Source of the DNA: Dehalococcoidales bacterium
GTDB lineage: Bacteria; Chloroflexota; Dehalococcoidia; Dehalococcoidales; RBG-16-60-22
NCBI GenBank assembly: GCA_016783105.1
Contig: JADHXF010000064.1
Span: 1 to 8,691 of the forward strand
Direction: 5' to 3'
DNA length: 8,691 nt
Within the stretch, counting starts at the first letter, position 1. Every line of letters starts with the position of its first letter. This document shows positions 1 through 6,064 of this stretch, one piece after another. The position numbers were made by a program, and so were the translations under genes. The notes under the pieces were generated by a model that had not been told where the DNA came from, did no database searches, and saw only the letters and a list, made by a program, of their open reading frames with translations.

Positions 1-262
1 CTATAATGCCGCCTTTGAGAGGTATTGTGCCGCCGGATATACCGGTACCGGCACCGCGGGGAACCACCGGTATCTTTTCCCTGTGAGCCAGTTTCATTAT
101 TGCCGAAATTTGTTCCGTGCTGCGTGGAAAGACGATAACATCTGGCAGTTCCTGCCTCATGGTGGCATCATAAGAATAGGCGACCAGATCTTTGAGGTCG
201 GCAAGGATGTTGTCCTTGCCCACGATTCTGGTCAGGTCTTTGATAATGCTTTTTGCTAGCAA
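1..262 (-). CDS. GlcD-type FAD-linked oxidase, N-terminal part (cut by window edge)
   Basis: The 87 visible residues match the start of the FAD-binding domain (FAD_binding_4 / PCMH type) of glycolate or D-lactate dehydrogenase-like flavoproteins, which oxidise 2-hydroxy acids. The order is typical: an N-terminal helix (KSIIKDLTRIVGKDNI), an Asp/Tyr stretch (YSYDAT), the strand-turn PDVIVFPRSTEQISAIMKLA, and then the flavin-pyrophosphate loop VPRGAGTGISGG at about residues 69-80. The gene continues beyond base 1, so the C-terminal FAD-oxidase domain is not visible. The start is taken as TTG at 262 because AGGAG lies 8 bases upstream (271-275) and the homology begins right there. No in-frame ATG precedes it at a sensible distance. 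It is read from its own upstream region, separated from the MoxR operon by the island. The substrate cannot be told from this part. The family assignment is strong, the exact enzyme open. Confidence 0.85.
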   Translation of the reverse strand, partial: MLAKSIIKDLTRIVGKDNILADLKDLVAYSYDATMRQELPDVIVFPRSTEQISAIMKLAHREKIPVVPRGAGTGISGGTIPLKGGII

Positions 263-270
263 GTCCTTTA

Positions 271-275
271 CTCCT
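271..275 (-). promoter_or_regulatory. Ribosome binding site of the glcD-like gene
   Basis: AGGAG on the minus strand, 8 bases before the TTG at 262. It is the reason for choosing this non-ATG start. Confidence 0.6.
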
Positions 276-306
276 CATCCCATATAGCAGCCAAAGGGAA
301 TAAACG

Positions 307-353
307 ATTATACTCCTTTTCATCATTATACATTGATCCGCTATTTTCAGAAA
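307..353 (-). promoter_or_regulatory. Candidate sigma-70-type promoter for the glcD-like gene
   Basis: Two perfect TATAAT hexamers occur on the minus strand, at 325-330 and 307-312. The first has a poor -35 match (TTTCTG at 348-353) with a 17-base spacer. The second has no recognisable -35. Either would give a leader of about 40-60 bases before the TTG start. The AT-rich context and perfect -10 boxes support a promoter, but the weak -35 keeps this tentative. It lies on the gene's side of the candidate island end at 383-394, so the insertion would leave it intact. Confidence 0.35.
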
Positions 354-424
354 TCAGTTTGTGTATCCGGGTGCGAAGAAAGGGGGGTGTGGTAATGGCT
401 ATGGGTAGTATATGTTTTACGTTT

Positions 425-919
425 TTAGCGCTCTGCCTTCTCTTTCTTGATAATCCCCAGCATCTCTGCTAGTTTCTTGCCCCTGCGTGACATTGCTGGT
501 CTAAAGTGGTAGCGTTTAGCCTTTTCATACTTGGGGATTTCCCGCCAGTCTTCAGCCTGGTCAAGTGTCGGGTCAACAATCGTGTCATCAGGGTCTTTGA
601 GAAACCAGTGGAAGCGACCATGACCGTCAACATCAACTTGCCATACCGTCGTACCTACCGGCATAACCAGCCTTGTAGGCTACTTCGCTGACTACCCAGC
701 AGTAATTGGTTGTGGGGTGTTCTGGCGTCCATTCATCCCGCAGATACCAGACGACACCCCTCAGCCATATTCTAAACACGCCCTGTTTATCTTCTCTCTC
801 GTGAGCCGTGGTGCCCATTGTGTAATGATGCCCTGACGGTGGGCGAGTTTAAGCAGGTGTTCGGTACTATCGCTTCGTTTTCTGGCGGCGCCACCTGATG
901 CTTTAATTGCCTTTTTCAT
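425..919 (-). pseudogene. Frameshifted phage-like small protein with Cys-His-Asp pattern
   Basis: Three overlapping frame pieces read as one broken gene. The first (919 to 761) starts at ATG 919 behind a GGGGAAGAAG ribosome binding site and is mostly helical and basic. The second (about 800 to 665) holds VVWYLRDEWTPEHPTTNYCW. The third (664 to 425) holds HWFLKDPDDTIVDPTLDQ and a basic tail. Dropping one A of the pair at 665-666 (plus strand) joins pieces two and three as KAGMPVGTTVWQVDVDG, so a one-base insertion is likely there. The break between pieces one and two is less clear and lies near 760-800; alternatively ATG 818 starts a separate gene. A Cys (699-701), a His in HW (608-610) and an Asp in DPT (572-574) resemble the catalytic order of transglutaminase- or papain-like folds. 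The general pattern recalls small phage and plasmid hypothetical proteins. Function is unknown, and the enzyme idea is only inference. Confidence 0.5.
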
Positions 920-980
920 AATCACTTCTTCCCCTTTTTTGCACGCATTTGTACATGACATAGAGTGTTAACACGACGTA

Positions 981-2126
981 TCACATATGTATAATTGCAT
1001 GCAAAAGTTGATTATCAGCATCTACAGTCTCAAGTAAGCGAAGGTCTTCAAGCTGGTAGTCAATTGTCCTTTTAGATAATTTAGTTTCTTTGGCAATATT
1101 GTCGGCGCTTGTTTCTCCTCGGACTAGGCACCCTAAAACTTGGCTTCTGAGCTTGGGCATACAGTCCCATAACAGTCGGTTTATATATGGTCCATATCGG
1201 GTCAGACCTAATACCTTTAAGCCTTGCACTAAACGGCAAAAGCCTTGCGTTAAATCCGTACCTATCTCGGGTTCAGGATAGCTGACCAGATTACGAAGCT
1301 TATCTCTCTGCACTGGCGTCCGAAGTCTAGCTGTTTTGTCACCAAACTCGGATATTATTCTAATCTCGGCTTCTGACAGGGTCATAAAGGATGAGGCTTT
1401 GGCCCGCTCCATTAAGGAGCAGACACTAGTGGCGAGTTCAATTCGGATAGACTCAAGATATGGATTATTCGTTCCAGCTCGATATGCCATATCCTCCCGA
1501 TTACCAGGTATCCACCTCAGGTCAATAAAACGTTCACCGAGTAATGACTCAAGTTGGCGATGCTGCTCAAAAGCTGGAGTGGTAGCTACTATCCAATCGA
1601 ATTTAGCCTTTTGAGGTAGATAGCCCTCATCGCTCCCGAAATCAGAAATTAATTCGCCATCTTTTATCGGACGTAATAAACCAAATATTTCTGTTCTGGC
1701 ATCTTTCCTCGTTGTAAGCAAGGTCGCCAAATCCTTTGTTATCACCAGTTTCCCATCAATACGGGCTAATAATTTTGCCCCTTCTTTTAGCCCACCTCTT
1801 AATGCTGCCGGAGTAATTGCCTCCATTCTTGCGCAATCAGGATGGCCAGAGATGGCCCTGAGCAGCTCCGTTTTACCCGACCTACTAGGACCTATCTCTC
1901 TTAGCCATAGCATCTCGCCAGGGGCGTAGTGGGCAACAGCGGCGGCAAGTAAGAGCTCTACTCCCTGCCAGTCCACAATTTCAAAGTGCTTTCTGAGAGT
2001 CGCTTCTACTCCTGACAACGTTTCAAGCATGGGGTCAATAGGCTTGGGCCCTTCGAGACTAAAGTTCTCTATTTTCGGGGGATTAGACAAGGATTCTGGG
2101 TTTTTTGGCGTGATTATACTAGACAT
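981..2126 (-). CDS. AAA+ ATPase with C-terminal winged helix, plasmid/phage replication type
   Basis: This is a 381-residue soluble protein. After a loose 35-residue N-terminus come a helical lead-in (about 36-75), a Walker A loop GPSRSGKT (79-86), a Walker B-like strand KLVITKD (126-132), a sensor-1-like strand WIVATTPAF (178-186) and an arginine-finger candidate in GERFIDLRW (197-205). The order resembles MCM-like or other AAA+ ATPases of mobile elements. Residues about 325-372 form a winged helix-turn-helix (ADNIAKETKLSKRTIDYQLEDL). The likely role is loading or unwinding at an origin, or DNA-dependent regulation of the element; this is inferred from domains only. The start at 2126 is supported by GGAGG at 2133-2137, 6 bases upstream. 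The frame is intact, unlike its neighbours. The next gene on the same strand begins about 60 bases downstream, so they may be co-transcribed. The Walker B strand ends KD rather than the usual DE, which may hint at weak or altered hydrolysis. Confidence 0.7.
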   Translation of the reverse strand: MSSIITPKNPESLSNPPKIENFSLEGPKPIDPMLETLSGVEATLRKHFEIVDWQGVELLLAAAVAHYAPGEMLWLREIGPSRSGKTELLRAISGHPDCARMEAITPAALRGGLKEGAKLLARIDGKLVITKDLATLLTTRKDARTEIFGLLRPIKDGELISDFGSDEGYLPQKAKFDWIVATTPAFEQHRQLESLLGERFIDLRWIPGNREDMAYRAGTNNPYLESIRIELATSVCSLMERAKASSFMTLSEAEIRIISEFGDKTARLRTPVQRDKLRNLVSYPEPEIGTDLTQGFCRLVQGLKVLGLTRYGPYINRLLWDCMPKLRSQVLGCLVRGETSADNIAKETKLSKRTIDYQLEDLRLLETVDADNQLLHAIIHM

Positions 2127-2186
2127 GGGGAACCTCCTTCACAGATATTTTCCTTTTTGAACGACTGACTGGGGTAGAATCACGAG

Positions 2187-2429
2187 GTGGAAAGCGAATG
2201 GGGAAAATATTGTGTTCAACATGGCAGTCCCTGGGAGAACGGGTATATTGAGTCATTCAATGGTAAGTTGAGGGATGAGTTACTTAACCGGGAGATATTT
2301 ACCACATTAACAGAAGCGAAGGTATTGATTGAGCAGTGGAGAAGGGAGTACAATCAGGTACGTCCTCATAGTGCGTTAGGCTACCGGCCACCTGCTCCCG
2401 AGACTAGAATACCGGTAACCCTAACTTAA
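2187..2429 (+). pseudogene. IS3-family transposase, C-terminal remnant
   Basis: About 80 codons of the end of an IS3-family OrfB (DDE integrase-like core). The diagnostic run GSPWENGYIESFNGKLRDEL carries the third catalytic acid (Glu of IESF, 2250-2252), followed by the RPHSALGYRPPAPE-type tail found just before the stop in this family. The usual protein is about 280-300 residues, so the first two catalytic Asp residues and the whole OrfA are missing. Similarity starts near HGSPW (about 2220). The codons before it, and the GTG at 2187, look like foreign sequence, and an in-frame TAG lies at 2175-2177. It cannot be active. It is divergent from the ATPase gene and 60 bases from its start codon. 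Confidence 0.85.
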
Positions 2430-2433
2430 AGAG

Positions 2434-2458
2434 TGGTACCCTTTATGGGGGCAGGTTA
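2434..2458 (+). repeat. Right terminal inverted repeat of the IS3-family remnant
   Basis: TGGTACCCTTTATGGGGGCA plus GGTTA follows the transposase stop by 4 bases. It has the form of an IS3-family right end, which normally finishes in CA; here the last two bases are TA. I found no matching left end upstream of 2187, so the element has lost its left part. Confidence 0.6.
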
Positions 2459-2692
2459 GTGAAAGACCCGTTCGGCGGTAGTCTTGAGGTTTATCTGGAG
2501 TGCGCCAGCGAGATATCAACTGCTTTAGATGGAGCGGTCGCCAAGCTTCTGCAACCGGACCCGTAGCCCGGTGACTCTCAACGGTCCATCTAATACGGTG
2601 GGATTGGCCGCGAAGTACAGAGCCACCTGAGCGAGATAGCCGAGGCCATCAAGGAGACCCCCAGTCCCTGCTGATATGCCCGGCTGCACCGA
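2459..2692 (+). pseudogene. Decayed open frame of unknown function next to the IS end
   Basis: Directly after the IS right end, one frame gives a protein-like run, KDPFGGSLEVYLECASEIST and on to a TAG at 2564. The same frame passes a TAA and then gives another protein-like run, IGREVQSHLSEIAEAIKET, to a TGA at 2690. The two runs have a similar helical pattern. This suggests one small gene, or two, with stop codons gained and the 5' end lost to the IS insertion. I do not recognise the family. Codon choice looks real in the first 35 codons. The opposite strand also has a 66-codon frame here (2525-2725), so the assignment is weak. Confidence 0.3.
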
Positions 2693-2696
2693 TTGA

Positions 2697-2718
2697 CTGT
2701 TCTGCTCCCTTAGAACAG
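2697..2718. repeat. Short perfect inverted repeat
   Basis: CTGTTCT (2697-2703) and AGAACAG (2712-2718) form a 7-base stem with an 8-base loop. No T-run follows on either strand, so a simple terminator is not indicated. It lies in the otherwise unassigned stretch 2693-2812 and may be an operator, a weak hairpin or chance. Confidence 0.3.
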
Positions 2719-2812
2719 CCGTCATCCCGTGACTGAGTCGCCAAAGCTATGATCTCCGCCTAAACAGAGCTCCGCTTATCTGCCGCTGGATCGCATCCAT
2801 GTATGGGACGTC

Positions 2813-3439
2813 TCAGCCTTTGTTCTGCTGACCAAGTCTCAGCCGTTGAGATGCCTGAATCTGGAGGCTTGGCCGTGGTTTGAACGGTAAACCCAGTCGC
2901 CCCTCCAGGATTTTTTCAGTCAGCCGAGCCATAAACCCGGTGAAGTCATCTTCAGTCAGTAACTGGTTTTTCGCTTTTTGTATCTCTTCAATAACCTCCG
3001 ACTCTTTCCGATTTGACTCACGTGCCAAGCGAGACACGGAAACAACATGGACGTCCTCAGGCACGCCTCCGGGCCCGATACGGACGAGAACTGTGCCGAA
3101 GGGCGGCTCGCCGTTAGCGGGTGGCTCAGCAAGTGTCTGTGACATGTTCCTCAACCAGTCACGATTAAATATTTCTCCGACTATTCCGGCAACAGACCCA
3201 GCTATGCTACGTTCAGATTTCCCTTCGGAGTAGCGGTAACCAGCTATCCTCTCCTCACGTTTAGCCTCCTCCATGTGCCTCATGACGGTAGCGTGCAATG
3301 ACTTAAGCCGGGCGACCTGGTCCCCGCGCTTCAGGCGAATACCTTCTTCCTCAAACAGAGCGGCCAATGACTCTGTAGCAGAAGCCAGCTTGCCGGCACG
3401 GAACTGCAGGTCTTTCAGGCTATCGTTACCGGTTATCAT
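2813..3439 (-). CDS. Hypothetical protein of the integrated element (208 residues)
   Basis: I do not recognise this family. The start is taken at ATG 3439, where TGA of the upstream gene overlaps it as ATGA, a usual sign of coupled translation; GGAAAG sits about 9 bases before. ATG 3448 is an alternative, while the longer frame reaching to 3631 is only the shadow of the upstream gene. The protein has no signal peptide or membrane segment. Residues about 1-65 are helical and charged (SLAALFEEEG, MRHMEEAKREER). A middle part, GKSERSIAGSVAGIVGEIFN, is followed by a Pro-rich link (EPPANGEPPFG), a beta-like stretch FGTVLVRIGPGG, and a helical end with KESEVIEEIQKAKNQLL. The C-tail is basic. Position in the island and pairing with the next gene suggest a phage- or plasmid-type structural or regulatory role, which is inference only. 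Confidence 0.6.
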   Translation of the reverse strand: MITGNDSLKDLQFRAGKLASATESLAALFEEEGIRLKRGDQVARLKSLHATVMRHMEEAKREERIAGYRYSEGKSERSIAGSVAGIVGEIFNRDWLRNMSQTLAEPPANGEPPFGTVLVRIGPGGVPEDVHVVSVSRLARESNRKESEVIEEIQKAKNQLLTEDDFTGFMARLTEKILEGRLGLPFKPRPSLQIQASQRLRLGQQNKG

Positions 3440-3684
3440 ATGAGCCATCTTTCCAGATACATGACCAGTAAGTCGACGGTGCTCGGCAGGTTCTGGACTA
3501 CCGCGACCCTCTCTGGGTTGGCCTTCATCCACGACTGAGCTCCGCGCAACATAGTCAGGAGGTTGGCCCTTACCCGCATAGCTTCGAGGCTTTCGTCGCC
3601 CTTCGTCAGGGCAAGGAGATCGATTAGCCATGCATTGGATTGGACAATACCTTCAACCCTACCAATGTCCTTGCCTATTTCGAT
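3436..3684 (-). CDS. Hypothetical protein, 5'-truncated by a junction with the recombinase
   Basis: About 82 codons of an unrecognised helical protein (IGKDIGRVEGIVQSNAWLID, then ALTKGDESLEAMRVRANLLT, ending VMYLERWLI). Its stop overlaps the next gene's start in an ATGA, so the two were probably an operon. The frame stays open upstream to a TTG at 3741, but those extra codons lie opposite well-conserved recombinase codons and are probably not native. The true N-terminus therefore seems to have been replaced near 3675-3690, where the recombinase sequence begins on the other strand. Whether it is still translated is unclear. The frame is credible from its composition and coupling, but the function is unknown. 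Confidence 0.45.
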   Translation of the reverse strand: MEIGKDIGRVEGIVQSNAWLIDLLALTKGDESLEAMRVRANLLTMLRGAQSWMKANPERVAVVQNLPSTVDLLVMYLERWLI

Positions 3685-3942
3685 GGCCTCACCTTCTCCC
3701 GATGTGACAGGCTCAGCCGCCGCTTTGACGCCGCCCTGCAAATCGCTTTGGACTGCAAGAAGAGCGGCCTGGCTATCCGCTTTGTCCGGGAGAACCAGTG
3801 GTTAAGGCCCGATGATGAACCACTCCAATTCGTCATGTTCGTCCTGCAGGCCTTCGGTGTCCACACCCAGACGGGTATCGCCATCGCCAACATGAATGCC
3901 GGAAGGCTCCGGGCGGCGGCTGAAGGGAAACCTGCCGGCCGG
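3679..3942 (+). pseudogene. Large serine recombinase, catalytic-domain part (broken)
   Basis: In frame from 3679 come the later half of a resolvase/invertase catalytic domain, FDGLTFSRCDRLSRRFDAAL, then KKSGLAIRFVRENQW, and the long helix QFVMFVLQAFG leading to GRLRAAAEGKPAG. The DRLSR arginine is present. The first 60 or so residues of the family, including the nucleophilic serine of the YxRVS motif, are absent; upstream on this strand is only the antisense of another gene. The piece runs into the wrong frame after AEGKPAG because of a CCGG duplication at 3935-3942. It cannot catalyse recombination. Confidence 0.75.
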
Positions 3943-4993
3943 AGTTGGCAACGGGATGCTGGGTTACACCCTGGACGGGAAGAAGTTCACCACCAACTCA
4001 TTTATCGCCGTAGTCGATGAGATACTGGACAGGGCCTTGCGCGGGGACAGCATTAACCGGATAACAAGGGACCTTCAGGCAAGAGATGTGAGGAATTCGG
4101 TGGGGACCCTGATAACCCGTTCCACAGTGGCCGTAGTGCTCCGTAATGCCCGGCGTTACGCAGGGATATGGGACTGGGGCGGTTACGAGCTCAGAGACCT
4201 GATTCCTCCACGGATATCGGAGGAACAAGCCGCGTGTGTCCTCGCCAATCTGGAGCGTAACAGTGAAAACAGCCGTGGCTACGGCAAGAGGAAATGGCTA
4301 ACCTCGCGGGTCACCTGCGGGATATGCGGGCGCAAGTACAACCTGAGGAAGAAACACGGGTGCGCCTGCGGCCGCTCCGACCCTATGAAAGCGAGCCCGC
4401 CATGTCCTAACGTAACGATAACATGGCTCAGGCTCAGCGGTATAGTGTGGTATACTTTCGTTGAGTGCATAACCACATTCGAAGCTCTTGAGCTGGCGGT
4501 AAAGGACAAGCGGCAGGCCTGGAAGGCCCAAAAAGCGAGTATGGAGTCTCAGGTCAGTGGCCTGCAGGAACAAATCGGCCGGTTGCAGCAAAAGCGGCGT
4601 CTTTACTCCTGGCAGCAGGCTGAGGGTATAATAAGCGACCAGGAGTTGCTGGCAGCGCACCGGCAGCTTAAATCGGAGGAGACCCTATTAAACGAACAGG
4701 TGGCCAGGCTGGAGGTCTTTAAAGGCGAGCCGTCTCCGCCGGACATGGCTACGTTCAAGAGACTGGCCGAATTCTGGAGCGGGGACATTGCCAACGAGTT
4801 GCGGAACCCCGCGGACCAGGTGAAAGCCAAATTCGCCGAGCTCTTCGACCTGCATGCCACAATCCATCCTGACGGCTCACTCAACGGTTATCACTGTAAT
4901 TTGTCGGCGAACATCCCTCTCGAAATGGAAGGTGATAGTCCTGGCGCATATGACATGGTGTTTATTCCTTCGAGAGGGGGACAGAGGGGGTGA
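3896..4993 (+). CDS. Large serine recombinase, C-terminal part after frameshift
   Basis: This open frame of 365 codons continues the recombinase at 3679-3942. True homology starts near VGNGMLGYTLDG (from 3943); the ATG at 3896 is a shadow start. The rest is standard for large serine integrases: a Recombinase domain (about residues 35-120 of this frame, with the STVAVVLRNARRYAG pattern), a zinc beta-ribbon with Cys 141, 144, 156 or 158 and 170, and a coiled coil at about 200-275 (SQVSGLQEQIGRLQQKRRLY). These parts bind the att sites and control synapsis. Removing one CCGG restores AEGKPAGVGNGMLGYT in one frame. It was probably the element's integrase. The total surviving length is about 436 residues. 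A DNA-binding fragment could in principle still be made, but no ribosome binding site for it is evident. Confidence 0.8.
   Translation: MPEGSGRRLKGNLPAGVGNGMLGYTLDGKKFTTNSFIAVVDEILDRALRGDSINRITRDLQARDVRNSVGTLITRSTVAVVLRNARRYAGIWDWGGYELRDLIPPRISEEQAACVLANLERNSENSRGYGKRKWLTSRVTCGICGRKYNLRKKHGCACGRSDPMKASPPCPNVTITWLRLSGIVWYTFVECITTFEALELAVKDKRQAWKAQKASMESQVSGLQEQIGRLQQKRRLYSWQQAEGIISDQELLAAHRQLKSEETLLNEQVARLEVFKGEPSPPDMATFKRLAEFWSGDIANELRNPADQVKAKFAELFDLHATIHPDGSLNGYHCNLSANIPLEMEGDSPGAYDMVFIPSRGGQRG
3935..3942 (+). repeat. CCGG tandem duplication causing a frameshift
   Basis: CCGGCCGG lies exactly where the recombinase changes frame. Deleting one CCGG gives a continuous reading of both domains, so a 4-base duplication is the simplest cause. 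A sequencing or assembly error is the alternative. Confidence 0.6.
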
Positions 4994-5007
4994 GGTAGCT
5001 AATCAGT

Positions 5008-5034
5008 AAAAAAACGACAGGCCGTTATCTTTTG
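5008..5034. terminator. Weak possible terminator between recombinase and MoxR genes
   Basis: Read on the minus strand, AACG-GCCTGT-CGTT is followed by a run of T (5014 down to 5008), about 45 bases after the MoxR stop codon. On the plus strand it is followed by TATCTTTT, after the recombinase. The stem is only 4 bases, so efficiency is doubtful. Confidence 0.25.
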
Positions 5035-5071
5035 CTTCAATGCGGCGGTGAAAAATAAGACACTGTATAAT

Positions 5072-6046
5072 TCATACCGCCTCTTCCACCGGAACCGGCG
5101 TCTTATCCAGTATTTCATTTATTATGCCTTCCGCCGATTGCCCTCGTATGCCTGTTTCCGCCTTGACGATGGTGCGGTGGGCCAGCACCGGGACCGCCAG
5201 GTGTTTCACGTCGTCGGGGATAACGTAATTCCGGCTATCGATTGCCGCCAGCGCCTGCGACGCCAGGTAAAGACTTAACGAAGCGCGGGGGCTGGCGCCC
5301 AGTTTTATCCCTTTATGGTCCCGCGTGGCCTGGGTTATGGCAATGATATAGTGGCGCACCGACTCTTCCACATATACGCGCCGACATATTTTCTGAAACT
5401 CGATAAGCTCTTTAGCTTTAATCACGGCCTCGAGATTATCGAGCGGGTTTTCCTCCTGAAAACGGGTTAATATGGCGTTCTCCTCATCGGAGTCAGGATA
5501 ACCGAGCCGAATCCGCAGCAAAAAACGGTCAAGCTGGGCCTCGGGGAGGGGGAAAGTTCCTTCCAGCTCTATCGGGTTCTGGGTAGCGATAACCATAAAT
5601 GGCTGGGGCAGAGGCATGGTCTCCACATCGACCGTAACCTGGCGCTCCTGCATACCCTCCAGCAGGCAGGACTGGGTGCGCGGGGTCGCCCGGTTTATTT
5701 CATCGGCCAGCACTACATTGGCGAAAATCGGCCCGGGACGAAATTCAAACTCGGAGCTCTTCTGGTTGAAATAGTAAATGCCGGTGACATCTGATGGCAG
5801 CAGGTCAGGCGTGAATTGAACCCGCTTGAAACTGCAGTCCAGCGACTTCGCCGTCGCTTTGGCGAGCATTGTTTTCCCGATGCCCGGTACATCCTCGATG
5901 AATATATGCCCCTCGCAGAACAGGGCTACCAGTACCAGCTTGATGACCTCGCTTTTGCCCACGATAACCCTGTTTATATTCGCCAAAAGTTTGTCGGCCG
6001 CTTCTTTTACCCCGCTGATGTCCAACGGCTTTGCGCTTCTCTCCAT
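5072..6046 (-). CDS. MoxR-family AAA+ ATPase
   Basis: This is a full-length 324-residue cytoplasmic AAA+ ATPase of the MoxR class, thought to act as a chaperone that remodels or activates a von Willebrand-type partner. All key parts are present: Walker A DVPGIGKT (52-59), Walker B VVLADEIN (111-118), the RATPRTQSCLLEGMQERQV segment, sensor 1 ATQNP (154-158), the arginine in LDRF (172-175), and sensor 2 GASPRASL (250-257). The C-terminal lid domain follows (DDVKHLAVPVLAHR). Length is normal for the family. The start at 6046 has GGAGG 9 bases upstream (6056-6060). It is the last gene of the operon, 18 bases after the stop of the DUF4129 gene, and is expected to be transcribed with it. The specific gene symbol cannot be assigned. 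Confidence 0.95.
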   Translation of the reverse strand: MERSAKPLDISGVKEAADKLLANINRVIVGKSEVIKLVLVALFCEGHIFIEDVPGIGKTMLAKATAKSLDCSFKRVQFTPDLLPSDVTGIYYFNQKSSEFEFRPGPIFANVVLADEINRATPRTQSCLLEGMQERQVTVDVETMPLPQPFMVIATQNPIELEGTFPLPEAQLDRFLLRIRLGYPDSDEENAILTRFQEENPLDNLEAVIKAKELIEFQKICRRVYVEESVRHYIIAITQATRDHKGIKLGASPRASLSLYLASQALAAIDSRNYVIPDDVKHLAVPVLAHRTIVKAETGIRGQSAEGIINEILDKTPVPVEEAV

Positions 6047-6064
6047 ATCCTGGAACCTCCTCGG

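Larger units (their letters stand above)
383..4997. mobile_element. Decayed integrative element with serine recombinase
   Basis: This block separates a glcD-like gene from a DUF58/DUF4129/MoxR operon. It contains a large serine recombinase at one end, a replication-type AAA+ ATPase, phage-like small genes and an insertion-sequence remnant. The ends are proposed from a 12-base near-repeat (GGGGGTGTGGTA at 383-394, GGGGGTGAGGTA at 4986-4997), the right copy overlapping the recombinase stop codon. Large serine recombinases often act at a site next to their own gene, which suits this. The recombinase and at least one other gene are broken, so the element looks immobile. The island itself is well supported by its gene content, but the exact boundaries are inference. 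Confidence 0.5.

Noticed and set aside
2525..2725. 66-codon minus-strand frame opposite the decayed plus-strand runs
   Set aside because: It has no ribosome binding site, its composition looks non-native, and the opposite strand gives more protein-like runs. A residual doubt remains because both strands are partly open.
2747..2800. Short minus-strand reading MDAIQRQISGALF, possibly continuing in another frame as AEIIALATQSRDDG
   Set aside because: It could be a decayed gene following the 2813-3439 gene, but it is only 17 codons, has no ribosome binding site and needs an assumed frameshift.
2880..3233. 117-codon plus-strand frame
   Set aside because: It is the antisense shadow of the minus-strand gene 2813-3439. 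It is Ser/Pro-rich, with no domain and no start signal.
3440..3631. 64 extra N-terminal codons for the 2813-3439 gene
   Set aside because: They overlap the coupled upstream gene in another frame and have the low-complexity Arg/Gly/Pro content of a shadow. The ATGA overlap gives a better start.
3685..3741. Extension of the upstream unknown gene to a TTG at 3741
   Set aside because: These codons lie opposite conserved recombinase codons (DRLSRRFDAAL), so they are more likely antisense than native N-terminus.
5066..5071. TATAAT on the plus strand
   Set aside because: It has no -35 at the right spacing and would only transcribe antisense into the MoxR gene.
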